The notes under the pieces: generated by a model
The model's input: the letters and a program-made list of their open reading frames with translations, nothing else
Database searches by the model: none
What the model was told of the DNA's origin: nothing
Assembly (NCBI RefSeq): GCF_000003815.2
Contig: NC_049993.1
Location: 11,849,598-11,913,597, forward strand
Length of the DNA: 64,000 nt
Reading direction: 5' to 3'
Source: Branchiostoma floridae
Taxonomy: Eukaryota > Chordata > Leptocardii > Amphioxiformes > Branchiostomatidae
Translations under genes and position numbers: made by a program
Shown here: in pieces, positions 47,101 through 57,995 of the stretch
Layout: each line of letters begins with the position of its first letter
Position numbering within the stretch: the first letter of the stretch is position 1

Positions 47101-50100
47101 GACACACCATCATGAACCTACTGGCTGTGAGTTACTAGTTTACACTTTTAATCAAGCAGTACCATTTTTTACTTGCAACCTTGCCAATCCATTGTCTTAA
47201 TGGTGACTTTTAATAGGCACTGATCATGTTATAGAAATCAAGGTAGAATCTGACTCCCTATTCTTGCTGTAGCCTTAGCCACAGTATAATATTATAAGAA
47301 ATGCATTAGGAATTTGATGTACATTTGTATATCAATATGATAAAGATATCATTGGTCTGTTATATGCAGTATCTATCAAGGAAATGTTGACATTTTGTAC
47401 TTCAATTAAACAGAATCATTTATTCTTACATGTACACAAAAAAGTAAGTACAGTCCCTTGAAGTTGTACCCCTTTTTTCATTTGCAGGATTTCCGTAACT
47501 ACCAGTACATGTTGGGGCAGGTGAGAGGAGTGGTCATACTGCTGGAAGACAAGAGAACTCTGGTCAGGATACCCAGCAACAGATATGATGATGTAAGTGC
47601 CTTACTCCACTGTAACCACTCAAGCGAAGCAGTAACATTTCTTCCTTGTATCGTTAGCCCAGGGCTGTCTCCCAGATCCATCCTTCCATCTCAGGTTGGA
47701 AATTTGCTTGTTGAGACAGAAAAAATTTCTCTTAATCCATCAAAAAAATCTTAACTTTATGACACAAAATATATGAGATGAGACCCCAAGCATTGAGAGC
47801 TAGAGACAGCCCAGCACTGCTTTCTTTGCTTGTAGATCCATTATTTTAACCAGACAGGTTGTAAAAGTGAACCTTTGGCTTCTTTTTTTCTATGCTCAAA
47901 TGTGAACATAAGTATCAAACTACAAGTTTTATGACCATCTAAGTTCCTTGCCTTCAATGTTTTGGGAGTCCTTCTACCTTTCATAATACATTTGTGACAG
48001 GTTCTACTCCTCATGATTCATGACTTGAGCAGATTTTCTGATCCATACAGCCTCCTTAACTATGACTTTGGCCTCTGCCAGTCTATTACACAATTATTTT
48101 CTATCTCTTTTTCCAGATGATGAAAGTGCTGAACAACTGTAATGAGCACGTACTCTCCTGGGGCTCTAACTTCAGCGAGGAGGCGGACTCCCATCTAGTG
48201 TGTATACAGAATGACGAGGGAGCGTACCAGACCCAGGCTATCAGTATCCAGAACCGCCAACGGAAGGTCACCGGAGCCAGCTTTATCGTGTTTAATGGGT
48301 CGCTGAAGACAACGGCTGGGCTCAGGGGAAAGTCTAGCATTGTGGAGGGTAAGATTGACACTGAATGGATTTTGAAAGATTACATTCAGAATGTTAAGAG
48401 TTTGGCCATCATGAAATTTTTATGACAAATACAGTGAACAGTCGACCAGGGCTCAATATCCTGTCCTAGGGGTGGGTACCGGTACAAAAAATTCAGGTCC
48501 AGGTACGGTCCAGGTCCAAAGGACCAGGTCCAGATCCGGACCTAAACCTGGACATGATTGTATGTGAGAGATTGTGAATGGGCGATACTCCAAACAACGG
48601 TCCATTTGCTACAAAGGATTATGTACCAGTACCCACCCCTATCCTGTCCTAAGGACTGCAGCCCTTTCCAGTAGCATGCATGTCAGATGAGCAACATTAG
48701 TTGGCATTCCACCTTCGAGCCTTTTGACCCAGGGACAGAATTATTAAACACTTAACTATGAACTAAATAAACCACACTATGCATATTCCTTTCTCACTAT
48801 AGTTTTCCTTGTTGTGCCCTACAGATGGAGTGATGGTACAGATCCTGCCTGAGACGATGTCGGAGCTTCGCCAGGCGCTGCGGAACATGAAGGACTACAC
48901 CATTGGCTGTGGGAGCACGGCCTCCGAGGAACCCGACGAGACGGTGGAGGTCCGCTGGGTAGAGGACGACCGCAAAATGAACATTGGGTATGTTATACTA
49001 TGAAACCTTGCTTTTTCTATGGTAGTTTAAAATCTTAAAGAGCCAAATGATGCTTCCAATTCTCCAAGTATGATATTACACCACTTGTGCCAGCATCCTG
49101 CAATTTTACATATCTTCAGACACCCACCATTGTCACAGAGGTGATAGTCATTTATTTGGTGCTTTTGTTTTTCTACACTTCCAGTTTCTGTTCATCAACT
49201 TTAAACCAACTACTACTGTAACAGTAAACTACATGTCTATTCATTCAAAATCTGATATACTGATTTTGTTTTGTAGTGTCACTAGTCCAATTGATGGCCA
49301 GTCCATGGAGGGCTTGACCAATATCCATGTGCACAGTGGCATGGACTTTGCTGGGGAACAGAGGACCATTCGCTGGACCGAAGTCTTCTTCCTGCAAACT
49401 GAGGTAGATAGAAATGAAAATGATGCATACGGCTAAATTACCTTTTGCAACATATCACTTTTTTTTTTACAAAGCAGCAAATATGCATAACGTTCTGTAC
49501 ATGGACCATTGCTTATGCTGCGTATTGCTTTGTTATGGAGAAATGTCCACTAAAGAATCAGCTTTTAAAGATTTTTCTGACTGTAGATCAGCACACTCCC
49601 ATTATTATTCAACTATTAAACTAGCTTTGCATAGATTTGAATATTGATCCCTGCAATGTTCACTCTTTAGGCAATATAGAAAGAGATGATTACACAACTG
49701 AAAGACGAAATAGCTAACATACGCCAAAAAGCAGTTACTCAATCAACTGGATATCATTTTGGAAACAGTCAATTGTTTCCAAAATCATGACCGTCTCCCA
49801 AATCATATTGTTGGCGTATCTTATTACCTGGATGTCTAACCTTCATTGACGTAGCTAACATTATTTCCAACCCCTCCCCAGGACTCTATGCCCCAGTGTG
49901 AGCCCATGGAACTCAGCAGGCTGGCGGAGTCCATCGCCACGGCAACCTGCGTGGCGCTGGTGCAGCACCTGGACTCTTTGAGGGAGGCTGGGATGAACAA
50001 GCTGGGACTGAGGGTCAACATAGACAGGGACGAGGTCAGATGGGTGAAATGTTATATATTTCTGTTTTCTTTATACAGGGTTAAAAGTACTCATTGCTTA

Positions 50101-50823
50101 GCACACTGCTTTCCAGGAGTTCCCTGTACAAAAGGTTTAAATTGTTTCATGTTCCCATACTGTACCTTAACCTTGCAACTGCTGCCTTACCTCCTAACCA
50201 TTAGAGATTTGTTATTTGAACAGTGGCTTCAGTAGGCTAAAGGTTAACTACACTGTGGCCATGATATAAGTCTGTATACATGTCACATTAGTCCTTTGTA
50301 GATTAGTTAGCATCATGTAACACTCTCACTCTTTCTCTAGTTTCTCAATACTTTTCTTTTCCTTATTCTTATATTTTCACTTTGACTTTGACTTTACTTA
50401 ACCTATAGGTATGCAATGCATAGTTTCCCATCATTGATGGCATGTTCTAAGTATTACCCTCCTGATAGGGCAATTCCTGTCCTATATAGCAATTCCAGTT
50501 GTAGGATCATCATTACAAATAGATGGAAAAGGCTCTGCCCCAGAGGCATTGCCAAGAAATACTGTATCAGGTAATTCAATAGATGTACCACCATGCATCA
50601 CCATGTACCACCATGTATCACCATAGACCTTGACCATTGTGTTTTGATGTCCCATTTTCAGGTTGGGTACGTAGCAGGTTCCAAGTGTCAGTTTCTGCCA
50701 CCCCTGTACATGACCGACCTTGACAATGAACTCATCCCCGTCATCCACAACGCAGCAGCGTCCAATCAGGACACACCCATCAGACTGGAGCTCATCTTCC
50801 ATATCCTCCACAATGTGGACTGA
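41166..50823 (+). CDS. ZFYVE9: SARA / ZFYVE9: Smad anchor for receptor activation
   Basis: Early-endosome FYVE protein presenting Smad2/3 to the TGF-beta receptor. Exons: 41166-41235, 41853-42560 (into gap), [unsized gap], 42826-43053, 43503-43691, 44087-44331, 44713-44869, 45278-45400, 45852-46016, 46457-46681, 47044-47126, 47488-47592, 48117-48348, 48825-48987, 49277-49403, 49882-50034, 50662-50823 (TGA). Phases all join. N-terminus [20 protein letters not shown], then a Gln/Gly/Tyr-rich region. [31 protein letters not shown] and paired Cys for two zincs. Smad-binding domain: [20 protein letters not shown] then [12 protein letters not shown]1-docking-like HVRFSDG follows. The C-terminal domain has [51 protein letters not shown] and [11 protein letters not shown]. 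The Smad-binding domain favours SARA over ZFYVE16; they may be co-orthologous. Visible total ~1,044 aa against ~1,425 in human. Confidence 0.94.
42561..42660. other. Assembly gap (100 N)
   Basis: Exactly 100 N, a conventional unsized gap. It interrupts the large N-terminal coding exon of SARA after SIQD; sequence on the far side (42661-42825) reads as intron. Confidence 0.98.
43225..43245. repeat. ATT microsatellite
   Basis: Short (ATT)n run within a SARA intron. Confidence 0.7.
45630..45750. repeat. Possible dispersed repeat (GGTGGTCC-type)
   Basis: GACAGGTGGTCCACATTGG, then CCAGGTGGTCC and GAGGTGGTC in series. Resembles the stretch at 31800-31995. Intronic in SARA. Confidence 0.35.
46735..46795. 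mobile_element. Fragment related to the 6778-6866 hairpin family
   Basis: Reversed, it begins CTACAGGTGAAGCAG and contains CTTGCCAGG/CCTGGCCAGG pairs like those in the 6778-6866 element. Fragmentary. Confidence 0.3.
48467..48641. mobile_element. hAT-like MITE, copy 2 (175 bp)
   Basis: Starts TAGGGGTGGGTACCGGTAC, ends ACCAGTACCCACCCCTA, and is flanked by perfect 8-bp direct repeats TCCTGTCC (48459-48466 and 48642-48649). Shares TGTGAATGGGCGATACT and CAAACAACGGTCCATTT with the longer copy at 22651-23123. Lies in a SARA intron. Confidence 0.92.
49690..49855. repeat. Retroelement-tail-like fragment with internal inversion
   Basis: GCCAAAAAGCAGTTACTCAA is the inverse of the block seen at 33885-33995, while GGCGTATCTTATTACCTGGA is in the same sense as there. 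Also contains the inverted pair TTTGGAAACA/TGTTTCCAAA. Confidence 0.5.
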
Positions 50824-53610
50824 TCTTGTATATACTTAAACTTACAAGGAATCTCCAAATATAGCATCAGTGTTATAAATACATTATCCCACCATCTTTA
50901 TCTACATAAAGTCAGAATGAAGTTGAGGTAAGATGTAAATTATGTTATATAATATATATATAAACATGTCAATAACAAATTTGTGGTGATGAGAAGGATG
51001 TACTCTGAATAATGTAAAACTTGATGTTCTTGAATTTCCTATCATTGTAACTTGTCAAATATAAGATTTCTAGTAGTTGAATGTAAAGTAGGAAAGAGGT
51101 ATTGCTGAATATCGTCCAAACTTTGACAAAAGGAGTGTTGACTTCGCAAAAGATATAGGGAATGGTGACAGTACTTTCCCCTCAGTAGTCTGAGTAAATT
51201 TTATTTCTCCCCTAAAATGACAGATGTACATAGCATTAGACCTTAGAGTCTTGTACCATGTACAAACTATTACTTGGTTTGATTCTTACTTCAACGAAAG
51301 TAAATGTTAGTATGTTGTGTAATATGAACAGTATATATATAAGGTCTTTCAGCGCATGATGGGCAATATAGTGGGGGCTATTTGTGATTTAGTTGTTAAT
51401 TTTGCTGTTGACGGATACTTCAACGTACATGTATTTGAGGTATAAAATGATGAAAGAAAGTTTTTCCATCGATCAGGCAGGACTTGCTAGTGAAAGGGCC
51501 ATTTGACTGTCTTTGTCAGTGAAAACTACAGCAAAGCTAGAAAACAACTTGCGCATGTGTGCATGCATTGTAAGCTATTTGTATAATATACTAGATGACA
51601 TGGTGATAGTAGTCATAGCAAGCCAACATTAAAGAGCAAATTATGGTATCATACTTATGTTGAGTGCTAAGATTAAAGATGTGATGCTACCATATGTGAT
51701 GTTGATACAGAAAATGTAATTATGAGTAGAAAGTAGTAGACATGCAGATTGAATTGAAGCACATTTGTTCTGCACTGTCCAACACGCCAATGATGTCTTC
51801 TAATTTAGTTGTTTTCTGTTTTTCGATCACCCATTTAAGATGGTGTTTGAGAAGATCATTTCTACCTTTTGAAATAAAAGAAATGAAAGTTGTTGGTACC
51901 AATGAATAGTGAAGGATTAATGACCCGCCCTGAGGTGTATACGGTGCCATAATTCATGGTCAGTTCATTTAACACCGAATGAACGACCGAACGTATATTT
52001 TGTCCTCCCCCCTGCAAAGTTTCCAGTGCTACACATTCCTTGTCTATGCAACATAAATGTACAATGAATACCACCGATGTTAACCATTACCAGTAATAGC
52101 ACAACTCTCTATTATGTAAGCTTGGATTTTGTAGAATGATTATCAAATATATTAATTTTGGAAATTTTCCACTCTGTTTTGCTCCAAAAGATATCCTTCC
52201 ATCCCTTCACCTGTAATTGAGTTCCAATACATAAACGGTTGTATTTTTTTTTTACTAAATGGCTCTATATTTCTATGCACACAGCTGTACCTGGTCTTTG
52301 AATACTTTTATTGTAAAAAGAACTACTGAAATCTATAGTGCTATTCCCTCTTCAAGGGCTTCTTGTGTATTTTCTTACATTAACCATGTGTATCTGCATC
52401 TCTCAAAAAGGTATTGAGCATTTGCATGTACACATGTATCAGTATAACAGTATTATGTTCCCACCTTGCCTCAGACTGGCAATATTCGCTGCATTAGTTT
52501 GTCATTATGTGTACTTGTAAGTAAACATGTTTTAATAATATTGATTGAGTCAGAGTGGAATGTCTGTAAATTGATCAATGTCATGCATTTAACAACTGGA
52601 TGCTGATGTATATTGGTCATAGTATAGTCTTTCCATAATTTCTGTTGATTGAAGGAGATTTAGCATGTTTCAGAGTTTGAGTTATCATGTTTGCAATATA
52701 GAAGAAGTATTGTGCTTTATTACATTGTTTGGTACAAAACATAATTGTAATATGTCTAAATTTTCAGTATAGACTTACACACATAGATTTATGCCTACCA
52801 ACATTTTACACCTAGCAACAAGCACATGTTATCATCACTAGTGCTGTCACATTATGTTTTTTTCTTATCTTTGTTATAGTGAAAAGGATGCTATATTTTG
52901 TCATCTCTTGCATACATATATCTTAAGACATTTGCTCTTGCTGGTAAAATAAGGCAGTTATTTTTTCTATTCTTTCTTGTAAAGTAGGAAAAATGCCAGC
53001 AAAAAGTTATTACCAGCTTTATTCCAAACTTGTAATTTACATTTTTTGGAAGGAGGAGGCTGTTATCACAAGACTAAAGATTTTGAAATTGTGATGATCG
53101 GTTGATATAATTTCTACATTGTTTCTTGTTGATTCATATTTGTTTAGGGAAAAAGATCATGGTGATGTGATGGAATGTAGAAAGTGTGGGACGTAAGAAA
53201 AGTAAGATTAATGCAGTACATGATCATATATACATAGTGATGTAAAATTTACCAAAGTATCATTGAACTAGCAACATCGCTTGGACCTTATTAGCTCTGT
53301 GATTTGTCATTTTCTTTGGAGTATTTTAATGTAGTTTCTTTCTTCACAAATAATGTCAAAGTTTTAACAGGATTTTGTCATGTTTAATTTATGTTTGTGT
53401 GATTTTCTCAGCTGGGAGTATGCTTGCTAAAGGAAAAAACAACCTTAATGTTTCAGAAGCTGCAATGCATTGGATATCCATGTACCAGTATTGTAACTAC
53501 AGTTGGATGTATGATTTGAATATGCTTCAAAGATGTCATCTTTAGACATATCGAAATTATTACAAGAGTGGCATCGTTACTGAAAATGTACAGACAATAA
53601 ATAAAATTTT
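50824..53610 (+). other. ZFYVE9: SARA 3' untranslated region
   Basis: About 2.8 kb of AT-rich noncoding DNA after the SARA stop, with no credible gene. Candidate polyadenylation signals: AATAAA at 51873-51878 and an overlapping pair AATAAATAAA at 53596-53605. The last is taken as the distal end. Confidence 0.45.
53596..53605 (+). terminator. Distal polyadenylation signal of SARA
   Basis: Overlapping AATAAATAAA, 2.8 kb after the stop. A proximal AATAAA at 51873 may be used instead. Confidence 0.4.
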
Positions 53611-53987
53611 TACTCCAATAATGTCAAAAATGGTTTGCATGAACTGTTTGAGTCCATGACTTTGTAGTTCCATGGCACTTTGTGTCTATATTTGATGTAT
53701 TTGAGTGTTGGATCATGTAACTGTTCAATCAACCCTATGATATATCAAGACATGCACAGTGAAACCAACCACGTTCTAGATACATGTATATAGTCAACGT
53801 TAACGTCCTTGCCAATCGTGCGACACCTATCGAAATATGTTAGTAGTGTCCTATACTCGACAACACAGTCAGTGAAGTTTGAGTTTCAAACCGGCAAATG
53901 AAAACCACAGATTCAAGCATGGCATATGTCACATGTTATAAAGGTTTGTCAAAAGAATCCGAATGAAACTAGAGTTCGGCGACCTCA

Positions 53988-54982
53988 TACCTCCATGAAA
54001 ATTTAGAGCTTTTGTAAATTTCATGCAATTGACTAACACATTAACATAATTTATGCATGGTATTGTTCATCATTGACTAACGTACACATGTCACAATTAT
54101 AAAATTCCCATTATTAATCATAAAGCAGTTTTGAAATTTTTACATAAATTATGCAAATAAGTTCCTAATTACCATATTTGGTATCTGCTTATATTCCACC
54201 TATCATAATTAACATGTGTTACATTTATTGAAGTCCAGTTATTGAAAACAATGGAGTTATACAATTTCCTAATTAATTATGCAAATTAAGTCCTCATTTG
54301 CATAACAGGTATATCATTATAAACATCTTTGCCTAAGGTACCCGCATGCCTAATATTTTGCCAATCCATCAATCCATTCTGCAGTTATCCTCTTTAGAAT
54401 GTCTTGACAAAAACGCCCCTGCTGTTCCGAAATTAAATGTTAGGGGGCTGAAACCTGCCCCACTTTGTCATGACACTGCAAGCTATCTACCAGCCAAATG
54501 TCAAGACCATATCACATCCAGGACAAGAGATACATTGAAAAAACTGCCATGATATAATATCCTAATTAATTATGCAAATGTACTCCTATTTTGCATAATT
54601 TGTATTTAATCTTGTACAACATTGTCTAAGGTACCTACATACCAAAAATCATGAAAATCTGTTGTTCCCTTCTTGAGTTATCCTCGTCAGAAGTTTTTGA
54701 CAAAAATGCCCCTGCTATCCCCAAACTAGACGCTAGGGGGCCCAAAGTTACGTCATTTTTTCCTGAGCACAAGAGCTATCTAATACTTAAAAACCTTGAC
54801 CATAGCATCTTCAGAACACCGAGATAGCAAAACCGGAAGTTGCGCTGCAGTACCAAGGTCACACACCAGGGGGCCCAAAATTGACCTTGACCTTCGTCTT
54901 CCCAACCCCTACCTACATACCAAATGTCATCGTAGTCCATCAAGAGGTTCTCAAGTTATGATGACCACAAATATGCGGACAC

Positions 54983-55013
<31 letters not shown>

Positions 55014-55050
55014 CACTCAAAACTATACCTCCATTTTTTTCATGGAGGTA
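53988..55050. mobile_element. 1.06-kb element with terminal inverted repeats and internal tandem units
   Basis: Starts TACCTCCATGAAAA and ends with the inverse TTTTTTCATGGAGGTA. Inside, a unit of about 293 bp is repeated: CCTAATTAATTATGCAAA at 54268 and 54561, each followed by CTAAGGTACC, GACAAAAA(C/T)GCCCCTGCT and TTAGGGGGC/CTAGGGGGC. A third partial unit with CAGGGGGCCCAAA is near 54870. A (CA)n run lies near the right end. Confidence 0.65.
54979..55015. repeat. CA microsatellite
   Basis: (AC)n-rich stretch at the right end of the element above. Confidence 0.85.
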
Positions 55051-57995
55051 ATTACTATCCAAGTAGGGTTTTGGCTCCGGCTGTATTCGACGCGTTTTAG
55101 GCGTTTTTTTATCAGGTTTTCTATTTTGTGCTGTTTTCAAAGTTTGGCTGTCAGACAACAACAAAAAAACAGCACAGAATAGAAATCCCGGTTAAAACGC
55201 TTGAAAAAAACAACAGCCAGAGCAGAACTTCTGCTTGGAGGGTGGAATGAAACCCATCTGTCCTGACAAATTGTTTGTTTACATTCTAATTTTACGGTCG
55301 ATTAACAACGGGGAGGGGCAGTGGCTGAAGTAATCTCTACCCCGCAGGAGGGCAGCTTACTGGCTAGATCCTCTCGAAGCCGGGGTTCATTAAAAAGTGA
55401 TAAGCGCGGACGGGAAGAGTTTAAACTTGGTTTCGTGTGTGCCTATAAATATATGTATTTGCATTGCTTGCAAATGTTACCCTTCTAGGACTTCCTAATT
55501 TCTTTGTCAACGCGTTTACTTAGTCAGTTTTTTTCCGAGAAATAATAGAACAAAAGTCGATAAAATGCCTAAAATGACGTCCACGCAAGTCGGATCCTAG
55601 ACTCTGGTTGGAGAGTAGCTCATCACCGCACCCGAATAGTTAACGGTCCCTCCCCTGTATCCTTCTTGCCCTGACCTGACGTAACGTCATACACGCACTG
55701 TCCCGCGCGGAGTCCGACGGGAAGGAAAATGTCAGGGAAATTTGATTGGATTTATTTGTGACGAGCTCTATACTGCATACTGCACGACAAGCTCGTGTAG
55801 ACTGGTGTATCTATATTGCATCAACATGTACCTAGTCTGCTACTTTTTCAGGACAAAGCTGGTGATGTTTGGAGCCGTACCAGGTACCGATATCGACGGT
55901 GCACGGTGGTGTCTCTGAGTCCTTGCTCTGACGGAGCCTGAAACACTTTGAGCTTCAGGGGGAGGGGGGCGGAGCCGTACGTAGTCTGCTAAGTACGTTG
56001 CCAAATATGTATACATCCAAATTGTTTTATCTCTGCACAGGTACTAGTAAGGGCTATATCAGCGTTTTCAAAAGTATGTAAAAAAAGTTGGCAATTTCAT
56101 GGAAATCGCTACGATCTAACGTTATCACGTAACGTTACGCTCCCCGTATCTGCTTGTAGGTGAAAATTCACATATCAGTGACCTAATGTCAATTACTCAT
56201 GCATTACGTTACATGTGTGTTGTTTTCTGTCTTGCCACATAATTTTCATTTGGAGACACTCCACGCGACATATTACATAATGCAGGTTGATTTAGACATC
56301 AATAGCCAATTCAATAGCTGTTTTTTTCCTTCAGTTTACTCCACATTTAACGTTGACATCATATTGCACAATTTTACTTCAAGTCCTTTCAAACTTGTGT
56401 TGTAATGTACAATCTGTATAGTTGTGCGTGTCTGTCTGTCTGTCTTTCTGTCAGTGAATATCTTTTAAGAATGGAAGAAACTTTGACACGATGCAGGAGG
56501 ATATCGAAGTAAAAACCTGTTTCCTCGGGGACATATCAAAGGGAAGTTGAGATCGACAGAAACAACAACAAAAGAAAGAAGAGAAAAACGTAAACAAACC
56601 TTAAAAGAAAAAAAACTATATTAAATTATCGCGAATTAGCACTGGTCTGCCCTACTATCCGTTCATGTCTGTTTAACGCCGCCCGTGTATACAAGGAATG
56701 TAAGATTAACTTAGAAGACTGGAATGACGGACCGTGAGTCTTTTTAATGTGTAACTTAGAACAAAGTGCGACTTTAAAAGACACGGAAGTCTGACTAAAT
56801 ATTTTAGATTGATAAACACATCATAAACGGAACTAGATTTCCACAACCGAACCGAAAATATAAACCATAGTCATTCTGGCAAAGGTAATGATCTTTTCCT
56901 GCTGCTAGCCCGGGTATCATTTATTTACAATAAATAATCATATAATCATCATCTTTTAATATTGGGGGGTCTGTACCGTACGCTCAATGTCTCGACTTAT
57001 ATCAACGATTATAAACGTTTATTTCCTTTCTATGCATTGTAACAGTTATTCCAAGTTTTCGAGTTACTCCGTGAGCTTCTAATTGTATCGCTTGCATGCA
57101 AACGGAGTTTGACATTTCCCATCGTATCGTACCTGCTGTTTTCGGCTTTCTTTTTCTCACCTTTCCCCCTTTATCACAACAAACCCCTGCGGTCCACATT
57201 CCCCGCGCTACGCGCCAAGCAATGAAAATATTTGCTTTGTTGGACCAAAGGGCGGACGGGAACGCAGGACGTGACAACGCCCGCCCCTGGTTACCGTCAT
57301 GGTGATATTCAAACACTGGTCCCGGCAATGACGTAGCGTGATCAGAGTTCGTTTTAACTGTCCAAAAATCACTTTCTCTACCGCGCTTTCAGATGCTAAT
57401 AGTTTAGATTATTCTGTGGTGCGAGACAATCCGAGTGCGATAGTCCCCGGAGGCCCGTTACCCTGCAGAGTTGCACGTCTCACGCAAACACTCAGCAGCC
57501 AAGGGCCGGGATTAGCGAACCATAGTCGGCCCGGGGGCAAAACGTCACGCTCCAATTTTCGTCTCCCGTTTCGCCCCTCAGGAAATACGAGCACGTTTTA
57601 AGTTCTAGGACTTGAGGAGGCCGAAGACGTTCCTTAAGGATTATCCGTGACGGCGAACTCAAGAAGGAGCCTGGCGGCCGGTTCTTAAGGGTAACCTGGA
57701 AACGTGTTCTTATTTCCAAATTTACGCTTATTTGTCAGACCTAAACCTTTTACAGCTAACCCGATTTGTTTGGAAATCCTGCATAATTTCTGTTGAACAC
57801 GGCGCCTAAAATACAACTAAATGCATAGCCCAGCACGTTGTTCAAAGTTGTAAAAAGACCGGAGGGTGCCAAGAAAAACACAGCTCATTCAATGATTCCG
57901 TCAATCACACAATAACATCGGTGATTTTACAGCACGAGACTAGAGGTTACCAGGGTTCCTTCAAACATCGTACGGCCTGGTGAGGGTGTCCAGCC
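55051..57995. other. Intergenic region and upstream region of the CCDC17-like gene
   Basis: No recognised coding gene. A 13-bp palindrome TGACGTAACGTCA (55677-55689) looks like overlapping CRE half-sites. A purine-rich stretch covers 56560-56615. A CpG-richer patch at about 57100-57690 keeps several frames open on both strands, without homology I recognise; it may be a CpG-type promoter or noncoding exon. Confidence 0.4.

Noticed and set aside
49801-49850. An additional SARA exon before 49882
   Set aside because: This stretch matches the repeated retroelement-tail motif also found at 33885-33995.
54346-54552. 68-codon plus-strand frame near the end of the intergenic repeat
   Set aside because: Lies wholly inside the 53988-55050 repeat element and is repeated in broken form in the next unit.
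57002-57328. 108-codon minus-strand frame in the intergenic region
   Set aside because: No recognisable homology or domain; base composition of the CpG-richer patch explains open frames on both strands.
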